DNA of 64,000 bases from Micromonospora vinacea (GTDB taxonomy: Bacteria; Actinomycetota; Actinomycetes; Mycobacteriales; Micromonosporaceae), in contig NZ_JADOTY010000001.1 of NCBI RefSeq assembly GCF_015751785.1, positions 2,232,001-2,296,000 of the forward strand, given 5' to 3'. The number at the start of each line of letters is the position of its first letter. Position 1 is the first letter of the stretch. The position numbers and the translations under genes are program-made. Positions 58,570 through 64,000 of the stretch are shown here, piece after piece. Under the pieces are notes generated by a model. It worked only from the letters and a program-made list of their open reading frames with translations. It did not search any database and was not told where the DNA came from.

Positions 58570-59532
58570 TCAGGTGCCGGGGCGGAGCAGGGCCTCGGTG
58601 ATCTTCTCGCAGTTCTTCATGCCGTAGTCGTAGCCCATGTTGATCGGGTACTTGACCATCACGCCCATCGTCCAGGTGTCACCGATGGCCAGGCAGTTGA
58701 TGTGCATCTCCTGCTCCCTGGTCCGGTCGATCCACCCGTTCTTGATGGCGATCTTCTTCTGCTCGGCTGCCGGGAACGCCTTGCGGATGCCGAAGTCGCC
58801 GGCACCGCGAACCTGCTTCATCTCGTTGAGCAGCCACTTGGTCCACTTCGGCCCGGCGGCGGTGCCGGTGGCGATGCAGTTGCCCATCCGGGCGGTGTCC
58901 CGGGGGGAGAGTGCCGTCCGACTCCAGCCGCCGTCGGGGGCGACGCTGCTGTCGGTCAGCTTGCACATGGAGATGAGCCGCTTGATCGAGGCGTCCCGGT
59001 CGACCTGGTTGTAGAACTGTTCGGCACGGGTGTTGTCGCTGTCCCGGATGATCCGCGTCGCGTCGGCGAGCTTCGCGTCGCTCGGGGTCTGGCCGTCGTC
59101 GGCCGCGCGACGCAGGTAGTCTGCGACGATCCAGGCTTTGATCAGCGAGGCGGTCGTGCTGGTCTCGCCCATGTTCTTCGAACCGATGATCTTTCCGGTG
59201 CGGCGGTCGAGGACGCTCCAGGAATACCAGCCCTCGATGTTCAGCTTGAGGTCCTTGGCCACGAAGGGCAGCGGCTCCAGCGACGGGCTGGGGCTCGGTG
59301 ACGGCGAGGACGGCTGGCGGGCGCTGCGGTCGGTGCCGGCGCCGGTGGGGCGGTCGCTCGTGCCGGAGCCGGCGTCGCCCCACTTGGCCGCGGCGGACGA
59401 CTCGAACGGCGACCCGGGCAGCAGCCGCAGCGACACCAGCACCAGCCCGATCAGGATGACCGCGATGGCGATCAGCCGAATCGGGGAGGCCTCGCCGCCG
59501 TTGCGCCGGTCTACCCGACGGTTACCGGCCAT
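58570..59532 (-). CDS. beta-lactamase/transpeptidase-fold protein, membrane-anchored (copy 1)
   Basis: 320 residues from ATG 59532. One N-terminal membrane helix (IRLIAIAVILIGLVLVSLRLL), a Ser/Pro linker, then a serine-hydrolase domain. SxxK is SLIK (Ser129, Lys132, in TTASLIKAWIVADYLRR), SDN is intact (Ser165-Asn167, in RDSDNTRAEQFYNQ), and KNG in AIKNGWIDR stands for the KTG triad. The Ser/Lys/KxG frame is that of class A beta-lactamases and PBP-like carboxypeptidases or esterases. It starts within the stop codon of its paralogue at 59532, so the two form one operon. Penicillin-hydrolysing activity is not implied. Confidence 0.78.
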   Translation of the reverse strand: MAGNRRVDRRNGGEASPIRLIAIAVILIGLVLVSLRLLPGSPFESSAAAKWGDAGSGTSDRPTGAGTDRSARQPSSPSPSPSPSLEPLPFVAKDLKLNIEGWYSWSVLDRRTGKIIGSKNMGETSTTASLIKAWIVADYLRRAADDGQTPSDAKLADATRIIRDSDNTRAEQFYNQVDRDASIKRLISMCKLTDSSVAPDGGWSRTALSPRDTARMGNCIATGTAAGPKWTKWLLNEMKQVRGAGDFGIRKAFPAAEQKKIAIKNGWIDRTREQEMHINCLAIGDTWTMGVMVKYPINMGYDYGMKNCEKITEALLRPGT

Positions 59533-60521
59533 CAGAGCTTCCCGACCGGCTGCTGCGGCACCTTGAGCGCGGCGCCCGGCTGCGGGGTGACCAGTTGGGT
59601 GGTCACACTGGCGCAGACCTTCGCGCCGTAGTCCAGACCGGTCCTGATCGGGTAGCGCAGCATCACCGCGAGGCTCCACTTGCTGGTGACGGCGAGGCAG
59701 TTGACGTGCCAGGTGCCATCGCCGTAGATGGGGGTCCAGCCGTTCTTGATGCTGACCGGGCCCTGAGCGGTGATCGACTTCGGTAGGCCGTCGATGATCC
59801 CCCAGCGGCCACCGCCGGACGAGGCTTTCTGGTCCTTGGCTGCGGTGGTGCCCCGGACCTTGCTCATCTGGTCCAACACCCACTTGGTCCACTTCGGACC
59901 GGCGGCCTTACCGTCGGCGATGCAGTCGCCGACCCGGACCGCGTCGCGGGGGGACATCCGGGTGAAGCTCCACCAGCCCTCGTACTTCGGCACGTTGCCG
60001 CGCTTGGTGTCGGTCAGCCCGCAGATCTTGATCGCCCGCTGGATGACCGGTCCCGGCAGCCCGTTCGGCGGCACCTTGTAGGAGCCGCCCGCAGCGGCGT
60101 AGACCTTGTTGGCCGCTCCGTCGTTGCTGTCGACGATGGCGACTCGAGCCGCTTCCTTCATCGCTGCGGACGGCTCCTTGTCGCCGAGCTGTCGCAGGTA
60201 GTCGGAGACGATCCACGCCTTGATCATCGATTCGGTGGAGCTGGTCGCGGTCATGTTCGGCGACCCGGAGATCTTGCCGGTCTTCCGATCCAGCAGGGCC
60301 CACGAGAAGAATTCACCCTTGAAGCTCACCGACACCGGGCCGGCCGCCAGGGTGGGCGGTGGTGGTGGGGCGGGCGCGGGCGCGGCGACGCTCGACGTGC
60401 CGCCTCCGCCGCCTCCGCTGCCGTCGTCACTGGCGAGTCGGGCGTACGCGGTGGGGACCAGTAGGACGCCGCCGAGCACGACCGCCGTGATGGCGAGCAC
60501 CAGGGTCACGCGAGATCGCAT
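59532..60521 (-). CDS. beta-lactamase/transpeptidase-fold protein (copy 2, variant SDN)
   Basis: 329 residues from ATG 60521. Signal or membrane helix at the start (VTLVLAITAVVLGGVLLVP), a Gly/Pro-rich linker (GGGGGGTSSVAAPAPAPPPPP), and a domain clearly related to copy 1: TESMIKAWIVSDYLRQ (Ser98/Lys101), GPKWTKWVLDQMSKVRG, MSPRDAVRVGDCIADG, and KNGW. The SDN position reads Ser-Asn-Asp (132-134), a deviation. It is likely a membrane-bound or secreted serine hydrolase acting on the cell wall. The gene is the first of the pair and faces paaA across a 371-bp gap. Confidence 0.78.
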   Translation of the reverse strand: MRSRVTLVLAITAVVLGGVLLVPTAYARLASDDGSGGGGGGTSSVAAPAPAPPPPPTLAAGPVSVSFKGEFFSWALLDRKTGKISGSPNMTATSSTESMIKAWIVSDYLRQLGDKEPSAAMKEAARVAIVDSNDGAANKVYAAAGGSYKVPPNGLPGPVIQRAIKICGLTDTKRGNVPKYEGWWSFTRMSPRDAVRVGDCIADGKAAGPKWTKWVLDQMSKVRGTTAAKDQKASSGGGRWGIIDGLPKSITAQGPVSIKNGWTPIYGDGTWHVNCLAVTSKWSLAVMLRYPIRTGLDYGAKVCASVTTQLVTPQPGAALKVPQQPVGKL

Positions 60522-60892
60522 GAGTGGGTGAACTCCAGGTGTCAGGGCCGGGGGGACCGGCTTGTCGTCGGGACGAATCGGGTGCGATCGCCGAGGCCGG
60601 GGGAGGTGGCCTCTGTGGAGATGTCGATGCTGGCACCTGATCGGTTGTCCGGCAGAAGTCTACGTCCGGACCGGCGGACCGCCAGGGTTCGACACTAGGC
60701 AACCTGGGATAAAGGCGGGATATGGGGCCGGTATGAGGTTTTTGCAGTGATTCACCTTTGTTTCGTGGCCTACGTCACGGCGAACTGTCGGCCCTCAGGT
60801 AGCACAAAGCACTCATCCGCTTACAGATGGGATAGGCGGATTCCTGTTACACCCCCTGGTGCAACGCGGCGCAAGCTGTAACACTTAGCCTC
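60522..60892. other. 371-bp divergent region upstream of paaA and the serine-hydrolase genes
   Basis: Upstream of paaA are two CTGTWACAC words 32 bp apart (see separate entry). Upstream of the serine-hydrolase pair I see an AT-richer stretch around 60700-60800 (GGATAAAGGCGGGATATGGGG; a TAGTGT hexamer on the minus strand) that may hold its promoter. ATCCGC/GCGGAT (60820-60850) can form a small hairpin. No gene is visible. Confidence 0.5.
60845..60884. promoter_or_regulatory. paired CTGTWACAC sites before paaA
   Basis: CTGTTACAC at 60844-60852 and CTGTAACAC at 60876-60884 are direct repeats with one difference, 32 bp apart (three helical turns); their cores TGTTACA/TGTAACA are also mutually inverted. 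The second lies 8 bases before the paaA ATG, so a bound repressor would block initiation. Confidence 0.5.
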
Positions 60893-61969
60893 ATGTATGG
60901 CAACGACTTCTCCGCCCCGAACGGCGCCCCGGACGACTCACCCGGCGGCCTGCTGGGCGAGGTCGAGGCCGCCGAGGCCGAGCTGCGGGCAGCGGCGGCG
61001 CGCGGGCGGCGCGGCGGGCCCGCGCCGGACGAGGACCTGGCGGCGTACTTCGCCGAGGTGGTCGACGCCGAGCAGAAGATCGAGCCCCGCGACTGGATGC
61101 CCGACGCGTACCGGCGCACGCTGATCCGGCAGATCGCCCAGCACGCCCACTCCGAGATCATCGGCATGCAGCCGGAGGGCAACTGGATCAGCCGGGCGCC
61201 GTCGCTCAAGCGCAAGGCGATCCTGCTGGCCAAGGTGCAGGACGAGGCGGGTCACGGCCTCTACCTCTACGCCGCCGCCGAGACCCTCGGCATCAGCCGC
61301 GACGAGCTGGTCCAACTGCTGCTCGACGGCCGCCAGAAGTACAGCTCGATCTTCAACTACCCCACCCTCAGCTGGGCCGACGTGGGCGCCATCGGGTGGC
61401 TGGTGGACGGCGCGGCGATCGTCAACCAGGTGCCGCTCTGCCGCTGCTCCTACGGCCCGTACGCCCGAGCGATGATCCGGGTCTGCAAGGAGGAGTCGTT
61501 CCACCAGCGGCAGGGCTACGAGATCCTGCACACCCTGGCACACGGCACCCCCGAGCAGCAGGCGATGGCCCAGGAGGCGGTGGACCGCTGGTGGTACCCG
61601 TCGCTGGCCATGTTCGGCCCGCCGGACGGCGACTCCACGCACTCCGCCCAGTCGATGGCCTGGAAGATCAAGCGCTTCTCGAACGACGACCTGCGGCAAC
61701 GCTTCGTCGACATGTGCGTCCAGCAGGCCGAGATCCTCGGGCTGCGCATCCCCGACGCCGACCTGCGCTGGAACGACGAGCGGCAGGCGTACGACTACAC
61801 CCAGCCGGACTACGACGAGCTGATGCGGGTGATCTCCGGCGACGGGCCGTGCAACCGCGAACGGATTGCGCACCGCCGGGCCGCGCACGCCGACGGCAGC
61901 TGGGTACGCGAGGCCGCCGCGGCGTACGCCGCGAAGCGGGCGGGACAGAAGGAGACGGTGGCCGCGTGA
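60893..61969 (+). CDS. paaA: phenylacetyl-CoA 1,2-epoxidase subunit A
   Basis: 358 residues. Catalytic diiron subunit: HEAD-type ligands in [18 protein letters not shown] [14 protein letters not shown] ([13 protein letters not shown]), a further ligand in [15 protein letters not shown], plus [19 protein letters not shown]. It adds oxygen across the aromatic ring of phenylacetyl-CoA. The N-terminal ~45 residues are Asp/Pro-rich and variable. First gene of paaABCDE, whose five frames overlap or are spaced by short coupling words. Confidence 0.93.
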   Translation: MYGNDFSAPNGAPDDSPGGLLGEVEAAEAELRAAAARGRRGGPAPDEDLAAYFAEVVDAEQKIEPRDWMPDAYRRTLIRQIAQHAHSEIIGMQPEGNWISRAPSLKRKAILLAKVQDEAGHGLYLYAAAETLGISRDELVQLLLDGRQKYSSIFNYPTLSWADVGAIGWLVDGAAIVNQVPLCRCSYGPYARAMIRVCKEESFHQRQGYEILHTLAHGTPEQQAMAQEAVDRWWYPSLAMFGPPDGDSTHSAQSMAWKIKRFSNDDLRQRFVDMCVQQAEILGLRIPDADLRWNDERQAYDYTQPDYDELMRVISGDGPCNRERIAHRRAAHADGSWVREAAAAYAAKRAGQKETVAA

Positions 61970-62286
61970 GCGAGCGTAGCGAGCAAGCCGAGCAAGCCGG
62001 CATGACGAGTCATTCGCCTTTGTGGGAGGTCTTCGTGCGGGCACGGCGCGGGCTGTCGCACACCCACGTCGGCAGCCTGCACGCCCCCGACGCCGAGCTT
62101 GCTCTGCGCAACGCCCGTGACCTTTACACCCGTCGCCAGGAGGGCGTGTCGATCTGGGTGGTGCCGGCCAGCGCGATCACCGCGTCCAGCCCGGACGAGA
62201 AGGATGCCTTCTTCGACCCGGCCGCCGACAAGGTCTACCGCCACCCCACCTTCTACGAGGTGCCGGACGGGGTGGCCCACCTGTGA
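61966..62286 (+). CDS. paaB: phenylacetyl-CoA epoxidase subunit B
   Basis: 94 residues if translated from ATG 62002 ([47 protein letters not shown]), the length of its family; an in-frame GTG 61966, within the paaA stop, gives an extra 12 residues ([11 protein letters not shown]) from the repeat-like spacer. Only the GTG has a Shine-Dalgarno nearby (GGAG 11 bases upstream), so the coupled longer form may be what is made. PaaB is a small bridging subunit without catalytic groups in the PaaABCE complex. Confidence 0.9.
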   Translation: MSERSEQAEQAGMTSHSPLWEVFVRARRGLSHTHVGSLHAPDAELALRNARDLYTRRQEGVSIWVVPASAITASSPDEKDAFFDPAADKVYRHPTFYEVPDGVAHL

Positions 62287-62324
62287 GCGAGCGAACCAGC
62301 GAGAACGGCGAGGTGACGGCGTGA
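62283..62324 (+). CDS. 13-codon coupling minicistron
   Basis: GTG 62283 overlaps the paaB stop (GTGA), and its TGA at 62322-62324 overlaps the paaC start GTG 62321. The frame reads [13 protein letters not shown]. The same GTGAGCGAGCG opening occurs at 61966 before paaB. A perfect chain of stop/start overlaps suggests a role in coupling, not a functional peptide. Confidence 0.45.
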   Translation: MSERTSENGEVTA

Positions 62325-63046
62325 ACGGGCCCTTCGACTTCACCCTCGCTCTCGCCGACGACGCGTTGGTCGCGGCCCAGCGGTTGGCCGAGTGGACCAC
62401 TCGTGCCCCGGAGATGGAAGAGGACATCGCGCTGGCCAACATCGCCCTCGACCAGCTCGGCGCGGCGCGTCTGCTGTTGTCGTACGCGGGCGAGCTGGAG
62501 GGCGCCGGGCGCGACGAGGACGCGCTGGCGTACCTGCGCGACGACCGCGAGTTCCGCAACGCGCTACTGGTCGAGCTGCCCAACGGCGACTTCGCGGTGA
62601 CGATGGCGAAGCTGTTCTTCCTGGCGGCGTACCAACTGCCGCTGTACACCGCGCTGGCCGGCTGCGCGGACGAGCGGTTGGCCGCGATCGGCGCGAAGGC
62701 GCGCAAGGAGTCGGCGTACCACCTGGACCACGGCGCGCTGTGGGTGAAGCGGCTCGGTGACGGCACCGAGGAGTCGCACCGTCGGATGCAGGCGGCCGTC
62801 GACCAGGTGTGGCCGTACACCCACGAGCTGTTCGCCGCGGACCCGGCGGCGCCGGTCGACCCGGCGACCCTGCGGCCGGCGTTCGACGAGGTCGTCGGCC
62901 CGGTGCTGGCCGAGGCGACGCTCACCCAGCCGGATGGTGCCTGGGCCCCGGCCGGCGGGCGGACCGGTGTGCACACCGAGCACCTGGCCTACCTGCTCGC
63001 CGAGATGCAGGTGCTGCACCGCGCCCACCCCGGAGCTAGGTGGTGA
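62321..63046 (+). CDS. paaC: phenylacetyl-CoA epoxidase subunit C
   Basis: 241 residues from GTG 62321. Ferritin-like helical bundle related to PaaA without full metal ligands: DDALVAAQRLAEWTTRAPEMEEDIALANIALDQLGAARLLLSYAGELEG, NGDFAVTMAKLFFLAAYQLPLYTALAG, and KARKESAYHLDHGALWVKRLGDGTEESHRRM. It pairs with PaaA as the structural subunit. Coupled to the minicistron upstream and overlapping paaD by GTGA downstream. Confidence 0.93.
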   Translation: MNGPFDFTLALADDALVAAQRLAEWTTRAPEMEEDIALANIALDQLGAARLLLSYAGELEGAGRDEDALAYLRDDREFRNALLVELPNGDFAVTMAKLFFLAAYQLPLYTALAGCADERLAAIGAKARKESAYHLDHGALWVKRLGDGTEESHRRMQAAVDQVWPYTHELFAADPAAPVDPATLRPAFDEVVGPVLAEATLTQPDGAWAPAGGRTGVHTEHLAYLLAEMQVLHRAHPGARW

Positions 63047-63519
63047 GTGACGCGAGGACGGCCGCCGCCAGCGTCGTGGACCCGGAGATCCGGGTCATCA
63101 CCATCGACGAGCTGGGCATCCTGCGCGCGGTCGAGGAGGATCCGGCCACTGGCCGGGTCACGGTCACCATCACCCCGACCTACACCGGTTGCCCGGCGAT
63201 GGACGTGATCCGGGCCGACATCCGCGGCGCGCTCGCCGCCGCCGGCCACCCGGACGCTGAGGTCCGGACCGTCTACAGCCCACCGTGGAGCACCGACTGG
63301 ATCTCCGAGGGTGGGCGGGCCAAGCTCGCCGCCGCCGGGATCGCCCCGCCGGCCCCGGTGCGCACCGCCGGCGTCGTGTCAGTGACGCTCGCGGTCCGCT
63401 GCCCGCAGTGCGGTTCACCGGAGACCGAGCAGATCAGCCGGTTCGGTTCCACAGCGTGCAAGGCGTTGTGGCGGTGCCGCTCCTGCTCCGAACCCTTCGA
63501 CCACCTGAAGGCGCTGTGA
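63043..63519 (+). CDS. paaD: phenylacetate degradation protein PaaD (Fe-S assembly-like)
   Basis: 158 residues from GTG 63043, with GGAG seven bases upstream. A DUF59/MIP18-type domain (SVVDPEIRVITIDELGILRAVEED ... TPTYTGCPAMDVIRADI) is followed by a short C-terminal zinc-ribbon (CPQCGSPETEQISRFGSTACKALWRCRSC). PaaD is needed for maturation of the iron sites of the epoxidase. Overlaps paaE by 4 bp (GTGA). Confidence 0.92.
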   Translation: MSDARTAAASVVDPEIRVITIDELGILRAVEEDPATGRVTVTITPTYTGCPAMDVIRADIRGALAAAGHPDAEVRTVYSPPWSTDWISEGGRAKLAAAGIAPPAPVRTAGVVSVTLAVRCPQCGSPETEQISRFGSTACKALWRCRSCSEPFDHLKAL

Positions 63520-64000
63520 CTGTCACCATCACCCGCCCGGTTCGCCGCCGGCCGGTCTTCCACCCGTTGTCCGTCGCCGCCGTCGACAGGCTCACCGACG
63601 ACTCCGTGGCGGTGACCTTCGCCGTACCCGAGGAACTGCGGGAGACCTTCGCGTTCCGCGCCGGCCAACACCTCACCGTGCGGCGAGTCGCTGAGGACGG
63701 CGCGGACGTGCGCCGGTCGTACTCGATCTGCTCCACCCCCGACGACCTGGCCCGGCACGGCCGGTTGCGGATCGGGGTGCGGGAGATCCCCGGCGGCGCC
63801 TTCTCGGCGTTCGCCTGCGGGGCCCTGCGCGGGGGCGACACCGTCGAGGTGCTGCCGCCGCTGGGCACCTTCACCACGGCGTTCGCGCCGGACCGGGTGC
63901 GGCACTACGGCGCGGTCGTCGCCGGCTCCGGCATCACGCCGGTGCTCGGGCTGGTCTCGACCGCCCTGGCCGTCGAGCCGGCCAGCACCTTCACCCTGGT
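63516..64000 (+). CDS. paaE: phenylacetyl-CoA epoxidase reductase subunit E, cut by window end
   Basis: Open from GTG 63516 to the last base (161 codons visible). The FAD-binding ferredoxin-reductase domain is in view: FRAGQHLTVRRV, RRSYSICSTP (RxYS for FAD), LRIGVREIPGGAFSAFACGAL, and the beginning of the NAD(P)H domain VVAGSGITPVLGLVSTAL. The 2Fe-2S ferredoxin domain should lie beyond the window. It passes electrons from NADPH to PaaA. Last of the five paa genes in sight. Confidence 0.92.
   Translation, partial: MTVTITRPVRRRPVFHPLSVAAVDRLTDDSVAVTFAVPEELRETFAFRAGQHLTVRRVAEDGADVRRSYSICSTPDDLARHGRLRIGVREIPGGAFSAFACGALRGGDTVEVLPPLGTFTTAFAPDRVRHYGAVVAGSGITPVLGLVSTALAVEPASTFTL

Noticed and set aside
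60680..60705. tRNA-like GGTTCGA word
   Set aside because: No acceptor or anticodon stem around it.
60522..60892. A riboswitch before the serine-hydrolase pair
   Set aside because: GGCAACC and GGATAAAGG words looked suggestive, but no complete fold could be assembled.

Overview
The window reads as chromosome of a high-GC actinomycete, most likely Micromonosporaceae (Micromonospora or a close relative). The evidence is the very high G+C content with frequent GTG and TTG starts, futalosine-pathway menaquinone genes, a BldC homologue, an XRE (DUF5753)/DUF397 pair, a WXG100-type protein cluster and a DUF222-HNH gene. I see no rRNA, tRNA, CRISPR array, transposase or phage gene. Genus is inference from gene content only.

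Layout. 1-5.7 kb: the end of a deacetylase/glycosyltransferase, a tiny membrane protein, oligopeptidase B, and an FAD-binding oxidase with a LexA-like box at its start. 5.7-13.3 kb: a signalling island with a PP2C phosphatase fused to an RsbW-like ATPase, a soluble poly-HAMP hybrid histidine kinase, a response regulator and an RsbV-like STAS protein. 13.5-19.6 kb: hemL, histidine phosphatase, ResA, CcdA, ResB and CcsB, the actinobacterial cytochrome c maturation operon. 19.6-22.7 kb: a 5'-truncated XRE regulator with DUF397, a divergent MarR/AhpD-like pair, and an epoxide-hydrolase-like protein. 23-30.3 kb: ubiD, ubiA and ubiX for late menaquinone steps, with a class I terpene cyclase inserted, then bldC, an Lrp regulator, an SDR and a cysteine desulfhydrase-like enzyme. 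30.3-36.6 kb: a glycolipid-binding-like protein, a DEAD-box helicase with a long repetitive tail, a Pro-rich membrane protein and an NlpC/P60 hydrolase. 36.8-42.3 kb: mqnE, two small membrane proteins and two secreted peptidases. 42.5-45.5 kb: a cobalamin riboswitch and btuFCD-type transporter. 45.5-49.1 kb: a VOC protein and a four-gene ABC-2 transporter operon. 49.2-51.5 kb: a four-gene type VII-like (EspC/WXG/YbaB) cluster. 51.5-55.6 kb: a HelD-like helicase with an internal minisatellite, and a DUF222-HNH protein. 55.7-58.5 kb: ArsR regulator, MFS exporter, mqnA. 58.6-60.5 kb: twin beta-lactamase-fold proteins. 60.9-64 kb: paaABCDE, with paaE cut by the window end.

How the genes work together. 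mqnA, mqnE, ubiD, ubiA and ubiX are dispersed parts of one pathway, and menaquinone and cytochrome c maturation both feed the respiratory chain. The PP2C/ATPase, STAS, hybrid kinase and response regulator look like one partner-switching/phosphorelay module.

The most distinctive non-coding signals are: (i) a 78-bp dispersed palindromic element in three copies, whose outer stem shows compensatory base change, one copy having replaced the 5' end of a regulator gene; (ii) start-stop-coupled spacer sequences beginning GTGAGCG at operon junctions, two of them complete mini-ORFs; (iii) well-formed inverted-repeat operators at the MarR/AhpD and ArsR/MFS loci.
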